Shown: positions 40,008 through 50,785 of the stretch, one piece after another | Position numbering within the stretch: the stretch's first letter is position 1 | Layout of the letters: the number at the start of each line of letters is the position of its first letter | From: Tritrichomonas musculus | Lineage: Eukaryota; Parabasalia; Tritrichomonadida; Tritrichomonadidae | Direction of reading: 5' to 3' | Assembly (NCBI GenBank): GCA_039105265.1 | Contig: JAPFFF010000027.1 | Span: forward strand, 186,001-250,000 | DNA: 64,000 nucleotides | Position numbers and translations under genes: made by a program | Notes under the pieces: generated by a model | What the model was told of the DNA's origin: nothing | Seen by the model: the letters and a program-made list of their open reading frames with translations, nothing else | Databases searched by the model: none

Positions 40008-40758
40008 GAAAAGTATGAAAACTACCTCCTAAAAGGATAATTATGTATTATATTAATTTGGTATTCCCTCTAGCTGTGATATTTTGTAAAATTATCCAGA
40101 CTTTATAAGTATAAAACATTTTCTAAGAGGATAACTTTCTCTAATAATATAATAGAAATTGATTTGTCACTAAATCTTGCACAACAAAAATTTAGTGGCT
40201 TAAATAAACTGCATTTGAGATGATTTGCTAGTTTTTTTCCATTCACTTAAAATAAATTCTCGTGAATTTGATTCAAAGCTTTGAATGCTTTAAATAAAAA
40301 GTGGCAGTGTAAAACTATAAAAAGCTTTTTCATTCTTCATTCACGATCTTGCTTGTCTATCAAGGCTAGAATATATCATTTCAATGACCATTGCCTTAGG
40401 CTTATTCTTGCCTTTTTATATTAAAAGAGTGATGTCATAATTAAAATTGTTTGTTCATTAAAAATTATCCATATTTCTGCCATATATATTTCTGCCATAA
40501 TTATGGCATGAGTTTTTACAACAACAAAAATTAAATGGCATAAGTTTTTTATTTAATTCAATTTTTTTTCGGTTTTTAATAAAAACTACATAATTTTCAA
40601 ACTTTTTCAATTGACAAAATTTCTAAATTATAAAATTGTAACGAACAAAAACAAGACACCTTTCAATTATTTACAAAAAAAAATTTCAATTCAATTTGGG
40701 CTTGTTTATATAAGAATTCATTCATCATAGTAAATGATTTCATTTTGTTGATGGGAAT
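40008..40758. other. Interval right of the transposon
   Basis: AT-rich, no gene recognised. It precedes the F5/8C-like gene. Confidence 0.55.
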
Positions 40759-41679
40759 ATGCAGAAAAGAAATCCAGCTCCCCACGGGATATGTCAAGCT
40801 GAAAAATTCATTCAAAGGTGGGGAGACATCAGCTGGGGGGTTGAAGGAAGCCAGAATAAATTGAATCAAAAAAATTTTACATCCAACACTAAAAACTTTT
40901 TCATAGATATTCCAAATAGCCAATGTTATATAACTGGTGAAAAAATGATATGTCAAATGGATATAGATTGGTCTCTTTTCACCCAATTATTACCATCTCA
41001 GATTAATCATAAAGATATGTTTGATTGTTTCCATGGAATATTGTATTATGCATTTTATTATTCTAATAGTATGCTTAACGCAAATGAATTGTCATTTCAT
41101 TTTTCAGGAGCTAAAAAACGTCAAAGTTATAATCAGATTTTAAATGATCCAATTAAAGGTAGGAATGATCAATGGAATATATTAAATTTATTTGCATATG
41201 AAAACATAAATAGTCAATTTACTGTAGATTGTGTACGAGATGCATTTTTTGGTTTTACTTTCAAACGTATCAAAATTCAACCAATTGCTTATTCAATTAG
41301 ATCAGGAGTTTTAACAAATTGTGATTCACATTTAGTTTCTTTTGTATTTGAAGGATATGACGAACAAGCCCAAAAATGGGATATTTTAGATGAAAGAATT
41401 AATATTAATGATTTGATACCAACTGGTAGTTTTGCTTTATTTTATACAAGAACAACATCAAAAAGTTACTCGTCTTTTCAAATAAGGCAAACTGAGCCTG
41501 GAAGTAACGGGTTTTGGGGATTCAAAATTGCAGCTGTTGATGTTCATGGCAATGTTTCATATAGAGAAGACGTAGCAAGCGTATCATATCTTGAAGATAT
41601 TGCCCCAAAATATGAATTTTCAAATGAATTTGATATCGAATCAATGATGAAAATGAACGAAATGCTTTTGGAATGTTGA
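40759..41679 (+). CDS. Protein with F5/8C-like (BTB-associated) domain, lacking the BTB part
   Basis: 306 residues from an ATG at 40759. The central part (about 140-270) resembles the C-terminal domain of the BTB protein at 20,446-21,831: FAYENINSQFTVDCVRDAFFGFTFKRIKIQPIAYSIRSG, SFVFEGYDEQAQKWDILDERININDL, SFQIRQTEPGSNGFWGFKIAAVDVHG. These are the jelly-roll signatures of F5/8 type C-like domains in trichomonad proteins. The first 40 residues (HGICQAEKFIQRWGDISWG) are from less AT-rich DNA and may be lineage-specific or an invented 5' end. There is no BTB domain; the gene is either 5' truncated or a stand-alone version. Function unknown. Confidence 0.75.
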   Translation: MQKRNPAPHGICQAEKFIQRWGDISWGVEGSQNKLNQKNFTSNTKNFFIDIPNSQCYITGEKMICQMDIDWSLFTQLLPSQINHKDMFDCFHGILYYAFYYSNSMLNANELSFHFSGAKKRQSYNQILNDPIKGRNDQWNILNLFAYENINSQFTVDCVRDAFFGFTFKRIKIQPIAYSIRSGVLTNCDSHLVSFVFEGYDEQAQKWDILDERININDLIPTGSFALFYTRTTSKSYSSFQIRQTEPGSNGFWGFKIAAVDVHGNVSYREDVASVSYLEDIAPKYEFSNEFDIESMMKMNEMLLEC

Positions 41680-43960
41680 TGATCTAAATCGTATTTAAAT
41701 ACGAATGTTAAACATAAATGGGGAAAAAAGTTGGGTAATTACGGTTAATCTGTTATTTTACCGATTTTTGAAGTCATTTTTGCATACAATTCAATTTTCA
41801 ATATTCATTGAAAATCGATCTTTATTTTTTTCAAATTTGAGTTAATTATTTTAATAATTGAATATCTTCTGAAAAATTGAAAGGTAAGCAAAAATGACTA
41901 CCCGTTTCTTGGTTTTAATCAGTGATTGTTATTTTCGAAATTCAAAATTTCGGAAGTATTCAAAAAATATGTCAGGAAATTTCTTAAATTTCCAAAAATA
42001 AAAACAAAAACTTTAAATAAAAACTTTTTCAATAATTAATAACTTTTTCTATTTCCTAATAAATAATCTTCTGAAATATTGGACCATTTACTAATTCAAT
42101 ATGGAAATATTTTTATTCAATTTGGAAATATTTTATTTTTTAATGTGTATAGTAACGGCAAAAATATAAAATTGCTTTATTTTTTAAATATATATTGTAA
42201 TTAATGTATTATTAAATATTGAATATAATATTGTCTGGTTTTAATCGATAAATGCATCGGTAAACAAAAAACTTTTTTTGTGAAAAATAATTACAAAAAA
42301 TATTCAATTTAATAAAAATATTTTTTTTTTCATATCTTTTTATTATATTGTTTTTTCGATATATTTTATATATTTATATTATTATGTTAAATTTGTTATA
42401 TTATTTATTATTTCTTTAACTTTTAATATTTGCATTTGTTTTAATTATTAAAATTATATTTATACTGTAAAGGTGATATTTATGCTTTTCTTCATGTTAG
42501 CATGTTAGTTTACTCTTGTGAGCATAATATAATACATTATTACTATCATCAGCATGACCAAGGTTTGATTTTTATTTTGACATAAAAATTGATGCTAGAA
42601 CTCATATTCACTAAAATTACTCTAAATACATGAATGTATATCTCGTTGGTAAACAAAACTATAATTCTTCTTGGTTTCAATCAATAAAAAAATGGAATTT
42701 CGTTCTTTGGTATATTAAAAATTTATATTTTATTTTTTATATTTTTATTAACTCAAAGCATAATATAATTATTTCAATTTTGTTATATTTTATTTTTAAA
42801 TTTATTCATTTATTCAGTATCAATAGAAAATGGATCATTGAAAAAAAAATTCAGAATGTATTTTGAATTCATATCTCAATATTTTTGAATATATATATCA
42901 ATATATATCTTAATATTTATGAGATATTGAAATATTTGAAATCACCTTTTAAAAAGTGTTTACATTTTATGACAATTTAAATATAAATATTAATTGATTG
43001 TAAACATGTATATTCATTTATTTATATCTAATATATATATTATGTTTAATATAAAATATTGTAAATTGATATTGCAGCTAATATCAATGGATTAATAAAA
43101 TTATCAAGGCCCATATTTAAAAGAAATTCTTAGATGCACCTATCGAGTAGTTGGTTGCAATTACCAGTTCATTTTATTTCATACACGAATAAAAATAATA
43201 TATTAAATTTGTAAGAAATAAAATTAACCAGAATCCTCTAAAATAATAAAAATTTAACAAAAAACTAATTTTTTTTTTTTTTAAATTCCTTAAATTATAG
43301 TTCATTTTTAAATATATACCTCAAGAGCATGCTAATATCAATATATGATACAGAATAAGGTATTATATTTATTAATTCTTTCTCAAATAATGTTAGATAA
43401 GAAAGATATTCTAATTATAATAATATTAAAAAAGTTCAAAATTTCCCTTTAAAATTAAAATCTTAGAGCCTAATTGCGATATTAATAAATATTTATAAAA
43501 GAACAATGTAAAAAAATAAATAATTTGGTGGATATTTTTTATGGAAATAAATGCATTCAATTTGGAAATAATAGCATTCAATCTGGATATTTTCACATTG
43601 AAAAATTGAATATTGAAATTTCACATCCGAAATTTCAGCAAATCTTATTTTTCTCTAATTCTTATTTTCTCCCAAAACCTTTTTTAAAGCATGCATACGG
43701 TATTTCATAGCCATGTGATCATCATTAACATTAAATATATAAAAGTAAAATGCATTTATTTAAATAATAACTGCATCTCCCAAAATAATAAAAGATTGAT
43801 ATTTTAACACGAGTTATATATACATTTATATATGAATTTTATGAAATAAAAGTAAAAATAATTTGATCTAGCATAATGAATAGAATTATTCATTATTGAA
43901 ATAATTCTGAAAATAATTTGATAATGATGATCTAGCATAAAGAAGATTCAGAATATCAAA
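41680..43960. other. Gene-free AT-rich interval (2.3 kb)
   Basis: Only short phenylalanine/isoleucine/lysine-rich frames occur (for example 42630-42866), as expected by chance at this composition. No transposon ends were found. Confidence 0.6.
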
Positions 43961-43967
43961 ATGAATA

Positions 43968-44081
43968 AAGCTATTCATTATTTGACATTGTCATATATCT
44001 CTATTAACAAATCACAAGCTATTCATTATGCTACTATTACATCACCGAGATATGATGACATTGTCAAATAATGAATAGCTT
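43968..44081. repeat. Inverted duplication at the 3' end of the Sel1 kinase gene
   Basis: The segment 43968-44001 (AAGCTATTCATTATTTGACA...) is the inverse of 44047-44081 with few differences. Both strands therefore read Sel1-like sequence (minus: AIHYLTMSSYL; plus: NKAIHYLTLSYISINK). The gene's coding end lies inside the foldback. Confidence 0.75.
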
Positions 44082-46842
44082 GTGGAATATCATATTTTCC
44101 TAATTCCAAATCTGAAAAAATATTACCTAGCCAATATTGAGCAATATAATGATCTTGATTGGATGCTAATTTAAGATAATGAATAACAGTATCAATTTGA
44201 CTTTTTTCATATTTATTAAAACATAGTTTTGCATATTGAAATTGAGCATCAAATTGCCCTTGATCTGCTGCTAATTTGAAATATTTAAGAGCTTCTTTTA
44301 AATCTTTTCTTTTATATTGATCTTCGCAATAAATAAATCCAAGATTATATTGAGAAAACATAACAGATTGATGATCTTCAAAACTTAATCTTAAATTACT
44401 TTGGTTTGCACATTTTATCAGATAAAAAATGCTTTTATCAATATCTTGGTTTATATATCTACCTTCAAAATAAAACATTCCAAGAATGAAAAGTGCTCTT
44501 AAATAATTTTGATCAGCAGACATTTTCAGATATAAAAAACCTTTATTTATATCTTGTTTTACTATTTTCCCTTCTAAATAAAGAAGCCCAAGAGTAAATT
44601 GAGAATTTAAATGATTTTGTTTAGCACACAATGTTAAATAATCAATACTTTTAGCATTATCTGGCTTAACAAATTCTCCCTTATTATAAATGAGTGATAG
44701 TAAATACTGTGATCTTAAATGATTGTTATTTGCAGCCTTTGCTAAATAATCAATTGCTTCATCTCTTTTATCTAGCATTTTGTTATCCAAATATAATACC
44801 GCCAAATCATATTGAGCATCTAAGTAATTATTATCTGCAGCCAATTTCAAGTAATAAATTGCTTTTTTAATATTTCCTATTTCAGCATCTTTATAATAAA
44901 TATCTCCTAAATAATATTGTGCTTCAACTAAATCTTGTTGTGCAGAAAGGTCAAGATAATAAATTGCTTTTTTTATATCTTTTGGCTGTTTTTCATAAAA
45001 TATCATTCCTAAATTGAAATGTGCTTCAGCACAATTATTATCAGCTGCTCTTTTTATATAATTGATACCTTTGTTTACATTTTTTTGAACATATATTCCA
45101 TTCAAATACAAGTAACCAATATAATTTAATGCTTTAGCTTCATTCTGATCAGCTGCCTGCATTATATATTTGAAGCCTTTTGCCATATCATTTTGATTTT
45201 CACAATAGATTAAACCAAGATTAAATAATGCAATTGAATGATTCTGATTTGCTGCAAGTTGAAAATAATGAATTGCTTTTTGATCGTCTTTTTCCAAATA
45301 ATTGCCGTTTAAATGGCAACATCCTAGAAAATTTTGTGCATCTGGATTGTTTTGATTAACTGCATCCGTTATATAATTCATTCCATTTTCATCTTCATTT
45401 TTCAAGTGAAATAATCCCATTATATAACAAATCTTGGAGTCAACTTCTTTTTCATTTAAATTTTGCATTTTTGATAAAAGATCATCAATTGATTCTAATA
45501 AATAAATATGATTTGTGATTTCTTTTATATTAATTGTTGGATCTATTTCCTTATAATAATTAGTAATAAAATTTTTAACTTCATATAATTCTGGTCTTTT
45601 TTCATTAATGCATCTTTGAACAATTTCTTTAATTTTCATATTTTTCAACTTAGAAACATTAATCATTCCATCTTTTAGAATGACACTGTCAAACAATTGA
45701 ACAATCATTACACCAAGTGAATAAATATCGCTTTTATATGAAGTTTGTCCTAAAAGTATTTCTGGAGCAATAAATCCTGGATTCATCGATTTAGAATAAT
45801 CAGAAGCATCATTTATTATTTTATCATATTCTACCATTCGATCGAAATCAATAAGAACAGTTCTCTTGTTTATATCATATATTACATTATTAGGCTTCAA
45901 ATCTCTATAGATGAATTTGTGACTGTGCAGATATTTAAATGTGAATATTAATTCAATCAATGATATAATTCTATCTGTTGAACTCAGATTGAGTTTTTTT
46001 GGATCAGATAAAGTTGAACCATTTATGTATTCAATGACAATTGAAGTGTTAGCACTGTCAACTTCACCATAATATCTCGGAATAAACGGATAATATATTT
46101 TCTCGTAGTTTGCCTTTTCTCTTTTTATATATCTGTCAGATTCATTTGAATTTTGCATTTTTATTGCAAATAGTTTTTCACTTTCGATATGATAATATAA
46201 AGAAGTTGTTGAGGTTGCACTATTGCCAATAGGTCTTAAATATATGAAATCATTAAAATTGAAAATTTTAGATTTTTTTGGTTCTTTGATATTACTTAAA
46301 AAATTGAAAAGTCTGTCTTCATTGTTTTTAAAATAACTTTCTTTAATTAGATAGGCTGATAAATATGGACAGATGATATTCCAAAATTCATTAATGGACT
46401 TATCTTCCATGCATAATATATTGAAACTTCTACTAAATTCTTTGATTTCGCTGTTAAAAATTTTAATTTGATCAATATTGTTGTTTACTGAGTTGGAATA
46501 ATCTTTTTGAGATAATTCTTTGATTTTACTATATGAATTTGGTAAAATAAATACTTTTCCTTTGTTTATATCAGAAAATAATGATTTGATTTGATTGAGA
46601 TGATCTTGTTTAAAAATAATTAAATTATCTTGAAAACATACAATTATTTTTTCATTTTGATAGGATCCAATTATAATAACATTTGATTCTTTTATCTTTT
46701 GAATGCTTTCTTGATCAAAATCACCAAAATTCAACATTTGGCTGAAATTAAATCTTCGTAAGAATTTCATATATTGTTTATAAGAAGTTTTTATATTATT
46801 CTGTTTTAAATTGATTTCAAATGCATCATATCCAGGTAGCAT
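44026..46842 (-). CDS. Sel1-repeat protein kinase
   Basis: The frame opens at a TTG, but the first ATG is at 46842 (MLPGYDAFEI), giving 938 residues. The N-terminal region (1-185) resembles the paralogue at 5,412. The kinase domain (about 195-440) has VAIK-type AIK (K228), YRDLKPNN with catalytic D314, DFD (D332) in place of DFG, and APEILLG at 359-365 with SDIYSLGVMI, so it looks more complete than the paralogue. The glycine loop is poor (PIGNSATSTT). From about residue 480 come some thirteen Sel1 repeats, more diverged than in the other two kinases (AIYYLKLAADNNYLDAQYDLAVLY). The protein ends inside a repeat within an inverted DNA duplication, and lacks the C-terminal module of the paralogue, so the 3' end was probably lost by rearrangement. 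Confidence 0.85.
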   Translation of the reverse strand: MLPGYDAFEINLKQNNIKTSYKQYMKFLRRFNFSQMLNFGDFDQESIQKIKESNVIIIGSYQNEKIIVCFQDNLIIFKQDHLNQIKSLFSDINKGKVFILPNSYSKIKELSQKDYSNSVNNNIDQIKIFNSEIKEFSRSFNILCMEDKSINEFWNIICPYLSAYLIKESYFKNNEDRLFNFLSNIKEPKKSKIFNFNDFIYLRPIGNSATSTTSLYYHIESEKLFAIKMQNSNESDRYIKREKANYEKIYYPFIPRYYGEVDSANTSIVIEYINGSTLSDPKKLNLSSTDRIISLIELIFTFKYLHSHKFIYRDLKPNNVIYDINKRTVLIDFDRMVEYDKIINDASDYSKSMNPGFIAPEILLGQTSYKSDIYSLGVMIVQLFDSVILKDGMINVSKLKNMKIKEIVQRCINEKRPELYEVKNFITNYYKEIDPTINIKEITNHIYLLESIDDLLSKMQNLNEKEVDSKICYIMGLFHLKNEDENGMNYITDAVNQNNPDAQNFLGCCHLNGNYLEKDDQKAIHYFQLAANQNHSIALFNLGLIYCENQNDMAKGFKYIMQAADQNEAKALNYIGYLYLNGIYVQKNVNKGINYIKRAADNNCAEAHFNLGMIFYEKQPKDIKKAIYYLDLSAQQDLVEAQYYLGDIYYKDAEIGNIKKAIYYLKLAADNNYLDAQYDLAVLYLDNKMLDKRDEAIDYLAKAANNNHLRSQYLLSLIYNKGEFVKPDNAKSIDYLTLCAKQNHLNSQFTLGLLYLEGKIVKQDINKGFLYLKMSADQNYLRALFILGMFYFEGRYINQDIDKSIFYLIKCANQSNLRLSFEDHQSVMFSQYNLGFIYCEDQYKRKDLKEALKYFKLAADQGQFDAQFQYAKLCFNKYEKSQIDTVIHYLKLASNQDHYIAQYWLGNIFSDLELGKYDIPQAIHYLTMSSYLGDVIVA

Positions 46843-46938
46843 GCTAATCAAATTTTTTTAATGTTTTTTGTTCCTCAAAAAATTTACCACTTTCTGTTGT
46901 CAATGAAATTTGATATAAAAAATTTCCCATTTTCAATG

Positions 46939-47500
46939 CAGGGATGGCCAACGTTGGCGTTGAGCTCGTTGAATTTTATAACGTCTTGTTCATTTACAGT
47001 CAACGATCAACAACGTTGAGCCCGTTAAGGTCAACGAAATGAACGACCATCAACGAAGCTCTCAACGTTCAGATAACATTGAAAAAACGAACGAGTTAAC
47101 GTTAATTCACATTTTATTATGAAAAAGTTTTTTTTACTATTTAAAAATTTTAACTTTTTGATACAATTTTTTAAACCATTCAATTTTTTTACCATAAAAT
47201 AATTACAAAAGCAAGAGTATGATTAAATTTTAAGAATAATGAAGTGTGTAAAAGCAAAAATATTCTAATTCAGAATTAATTAGTATTTGTTCATTATGAA
47301 CAATTCTATTTTCATTCAAAAATACTAAAATGTAACTTTGACTTCAATTAGTTGAATTGAAATTGAAAAAAGTTAAAAAGTGACATATTTTTGGACGATC
47401 ATTTTCAATGTCATTTGCCACGTTGACGTTGACAACGTTGACAACAAAGAGCTTTTAAACGGTCACTCCGTTATCAATTTTTCAACGTTGACCATCCCTG
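46939..47500. mobile_element. hAT-like MITE (TIR CAGGGATGG, 8-bp duplication TTTCAATG)
   Basis: It starts CAGGGATGGCCAACGTTG and ends with CAACGTTGACCATCCCTG, an 18-bp inverted repeat with one mismatch. TTTCAATG lies directly outside both ends (46931-46938 and 47501-47508), a perfect 8-bp target duplication. The CAGGG ends and 8-bp duplication fit the hAT superfamily. The 562-bp body has no coding frame but is packed with AACGTT/GTCAACG motifs near both ends, candidate transposase-binding sites. Perfect duplications imply a fairly recent insertion. Confidence 0.88.
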
Positions 47501-47607
47501 TTTCAATGTTTTTTAAATTGAATCTTTATAAAAACAGAGAGTGATTGATCTTTTTAGATAACAATTTAATAAAATGTTTAGCCAAAACTTTTTTATTAAA
47601 AAAATGA

Positions 47608-48588
47608 TTAATCAAAAATTGGCATATCTAACATACCATTAGTTGTTGCAAACGAAACAAAATTTTGATCAAACCTAGAAAGATAAGCTTGACTTTTAGA
47701 TTCCATTTGATTTGCTGTCATTTTAGGATCTGATGACAAAAATTTGAAGAAATAAAATGTAAAAATCCCTTGATCTTTAGAGCCTATACTAGTTTGTTTA
47801 GCAGTTTGCTTATCTCTAGCAGCAGATATAGACATTATATTAGGAGGAATTGTTAATCCATGATAAGCTGCTGATTGAAGATCATAAATTGATCCACTAT
47901 GGCAACAATCTGTTAATAACAACACTTTGCTTGTAGGCTTCTTTTCAGACTTTGCAAGAATTTCTGCCAAATCATCGTCGACAACAAAATCATCATCAAA
48001 AACCATTGCTTCATCATAACCATCTTCTTCATCGCCATTTGTATCTTTTACCCTTGCGCCATGTCCTGTGTAATAAACAACTAAATGATCAGTTGTCCAA
48101 TGATAAAAATAACGCAAATATTTGATGAATTCTTTTGATGTTGGATTATGTGAATAATAAACATCAAAGCCTATATCTCTCATGTAACTAGAAACAGTAA
48201 TTGCATCATTTAGTGGACCAACACCAAGTGAATATTCTGGTCGTTCATATGTATTGCAACATATATAAACAACTTTCTTTAAATCTTGTCCTTTTAAACT
48301 TGTTATTTTTGCTAAATTTCTTCCTATTTCATCTAATTCAGTTGAATTCTCTTCAATTGTTCCTTGTTCATGCTGTTCTTCCCATTCTTCTTGTGTGAAA
48401 TTAAGATTTAATTTTGAAAGAATTGTCATTGCTATCTTACATTTAGATAACTTATTGATGATTTCTCGGCCTTGTTTGGTATTGGCTGCTTTTTGTAATC
48501 CTGATTTAATTTGTGCTTGGACTTTTTCATCTTTTAATGCATTGGTAATATTCTTGAATAAGGCTCCAAATTTTGCTTTCTTGGACAT
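47608..48588 (-). CDS. Metacaspase-like cysteine peptidase (clan CD, C14), catalytically intact
   Basis: 326 residues from an ATG at 48588. A helical prodomain-like region (1-105, KVQAQIKSGLQKAANTKQGREIINKL) precedes the caspase-like p20 core: VVYICCNTY, SLGVGPLNDA, IGFDVYYSHNP, HLVVYYTGHGA with catalytic H176, and KVLLLTDCCHSGSIYDL with catalytic C229. An acidic loop (DTNGDEEDGYDEAMVFDDD, 182-200) precedes the Cys strand and may bind calcium or substrate. The C-terminal part (GIFTFYFFKFLSSDPKMTANQM) is shared with the inactive relative at 23,761. These enzymes usually cut after Arg/Lys; the substrate here is unknown. TCATT about 19 nt before the ATG fits a trichomonad initiator. Confidence 0.88.
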   Translation of the reverse strand: MSKKAKFGALFKNITNALKDEKVQAQIKSGLQKAANTKQGREIINKLSKCKIAMTILSKLNLNFTQEEWEEQHEQGTIEENSTELDEIGRNLAKITSLKGQDLKKVVYICCNTYERPEYSLGVGPLNDAITVSSYMRDIGFDVYYSHNPTSKEFIKYLRYFYHWTTDHLVVYYTGHGARVKDTNGDEEDGYDEAMVFDDDFVVDDDLAEILAKSEKKPTSKVLLLTDCCHSGSIYDLQSAAYHGLTIPPNIMSISAARDKQTAKQTSIGSKDQGIFTFYFFKFLSSDPKMTANQMESKSQAYLSRFDQNFVSFATTNGMLDMPIFD

Positions 48589-49099
48589 ACAGATGAATTA
48601 AATGAAGTCTTTTTTTTTCAGTGAATTATTTTGTTTTTGAAATATTCAATTATTTCGTTTAATTACAGTATTTATTATTTTTTAAAAAAGTGAATGAATA
48701 ATCTTTTTGTTGTATTATATCGACATTCATGGAAAATTTGGAAAATTTGTTTTTTCGTTATTTTTGAATTTGGTTGATATTTGATAAGATAGAAGTATTC
48801 AAATTTTTCAATTGAAATATCGTTCAAAGGAGTAATTCAATTATCGGTTTCAATGAAAAAACTAAAATGAAAAGAATAATTATTTCCAGTATTTTCTTTT
48901 AATTGCAATTTTTTTTATAAATAAAGATTGTAACAAACAATAAACTCCGTTAAAAATATTCAAAATATTGAATTAGGTGAATCCGATGTACAAGTATATT
49001 TTTTCTTTCTCTTCATAATTAATTATGATGATGAGAGATTTTCTATCCTCCAACTCCTGATGCAGTGATTTTTATATAACTGTTGATATTTTCTTTGTT
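48589..49099. other. Intergenic interval
   Basis: Upstream region of the metacaspase gene and 3' flank of the BTB pseudogene; no further gene seen. Confidence 0.55.
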
Positions 49100-49973
49100 T
49101 TACTTACGAAGAAAGTTGATGATTCCATCGAGTTGGTTTTCGCTATTGAATTGTATTAGTTTTCCTTTTTCTGTTGCTTGCCGCATAGATGAGTGACGAG
49201 TGCTGCATGTGGTTTTGTTTTCAACTTTTTGCTGAAGTCGATCACAAATTGATTTCCAGATTTCATTTGACATGTCATCGAGATCAAAAATGCGAATAAA
49301 TTCAGCGATGCTGTTGCTGCTCAGATTCGCAAACAAGAAATAATCATAGAGAATTGATGCTTCTTTGCTTTGCATGTAAATCTTGTTGACAAGGTGCAGT
49401 AGCTAGTCTTCAGATTTCAATTGAAAAAGATCGTTCAAAATGATTATTTCAATCGTTAAAATTTGTAATTTCAGGAGTTTTTCTTCGTCTTCTTCTTTCA
49501 CTTAGAAGAAATGTGTTGAGATGAATTCAACATCTCGATCAAACTGGCTTGAGTAAAAAATGGGTGCTTTTTCATGTATTAATATCTTATCACAAACATT
49601 GTCTATTGTAATTTCGCTGTCACTATTTGAATCATGGATTTCAATTGATGTGAGATTTAATTGTTCGATGATCGATACAAAAAACTGATGTTCGTCTTGA
49701 TGCGAGCTAACATTTTTTGTATCGAAATTAATTAAGTTAACATTTGACTCGATGAACTTCCATTTCGAAATCGAAATTAATTAAGTTTATATAATGTGAA
49801 AAATCACCTTTTTGCTCTGTATTAAGTATAAAATGATCAATAGTTTGATCAGTAGAATGAAGTTTGCCTATTTTTGGAGATAATAATTTCACAACGAAGG
49901 TGAAGTCATTTGTATAGCAATTAAATGGTACTTGCTGAACAGAAAATTGGGAAACAATCAAAGCAATCAACAT
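49100..49973 (-). pseudogene. Decayed BTB/F5-8C family gene
   Basis: The minus strand carries two separated homologous blocks of the gene at 20,446-21,831. The 5' block (49737-49973) has YTNDFTFVVKLLSPKIGKLHSTDQTIDHFILNTE, matching YAHDFTFIVDG..LLSPIIRKLHFIDESIDEFYIHTE with a deletion of the loop. The 3' block (49100-49375) has LFANLSSNSIAEFIRIFDLDDMSNEIWKSICDRL and NQLDGIINFL, matching its middle part. The connection contains stops and the F5/8C domain is missing. This is a multicopy-family relic. Confidence 0.75.
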
Positions 49974-50712
49974 CTTCGGTATTGCAGCATGTATGGCGTT
50001 TATACATCAAAATGATATAATTCATCGTGATTTGAAGCCAAAAACGGTTTTTCTTGACAAAAATTTTCAGAGCAAAATGGAAAATTTCAAAAGCAAAATG
50101 GAAAATTTTCATGGCAAAATGGAAAATTTCAAAAGCAAAATTGAAAATTTCAAAAGCAAAATGGAAAATTTTCAGAGCAAAATGGAAAATTTCAAAAGCA
50201 AAATTGAAAATTTCAAAAACAAAATGGAAAATTTCAAAAACAAAATTGAAAATATTTTGAAGAAGCTAAAAATAAATGATATTTTTGCTAAATATAATTT
50301 GGCCAACCTTTTACTTGATGAAGGAAATTATGATGGTGCAGTTAAATTATTAGCTGAACTGTCAATACAAAACTTTAAATTCTCTCATATGTTATTTTGT
50401 TTGGCAATAATGATGAAAAATGGCTTTGTTAATGAAGAATCTATACAAAATGAGCTTTTGAAATATAATTTAGGATCAAATAATTCAGCAGAGACTATTT
50501 ACAATTACTTTTCAAAAATGAGTTCCACTATATTACCGCATACCGGCTTTTCTTATGAAATAATGTATTTGAATTATAGAACAAATGATTTGATATATTG
50601 TCATGGTCATTTGTTGTTAAAAAGCTCACTTAATAGCATTGTGAATCCAAAACAAGAAATAAAATTAAATGATATCAACGAACTCTTTTATTTAGGATTT
50701 GAAAATAATTAA
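49936..50712 (+). pseudogene. Chimeric fragment: kinase catalytic loop + heptad repeats + Sel1-kinase C-terminal module
   Basis: After a TGA at 49936-49938 the frame is open to a TAA at 50710-50712. It begins inside a kinase domain (WETIKAINIFGIAACMAFIH, then QNDIIHRDLKPKTVFLDKNF), skips the rest of the kinase, and runs through nine 7-residue units (FKSKMEN type) encoded by a 21-bp tandem repeat. It continues as a degenerate Sel1 unit (AKYNLANLLLDEGNYDGAVKLL) and the C-terminal module also found at the end of the 5,412-9,383 gene (SHMLFCLAIMMKNGF..NELFYLGFENN). The 5' kinase part is absent, so it is probably a rearranged remnant. An ATG at 49993 could still start a 239-residue product. The heptads place M/I and F at a and d positions, ideal for a coiled coil. 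Confidence 0.7.
50062..50256 (+). repeat. 21-bp tandem repeat encoding coiled-coil heptads
   Basis: About nine units of the type AAAATGGAAAATTTCAAAAGC, each one heptad (KMENFKS). Changes are mostly M/I and S/N swaps that keep the heptad pattern. Confidence 0.85.
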
Positions 50713-50785
50713 AATAAAAAATCATAAAAAAATTAGCAATTATTTGGGAAAATATAAATAAATGTAAAATGGTATATAAAAGTAA

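Noticed and set aside
42630-42866. 78-codon hydrophobic frame as a small membrane protein
   Set aside because: Composition matches translated AT-rich DNA (Phe, Ile, Tyr, Lys); no context.
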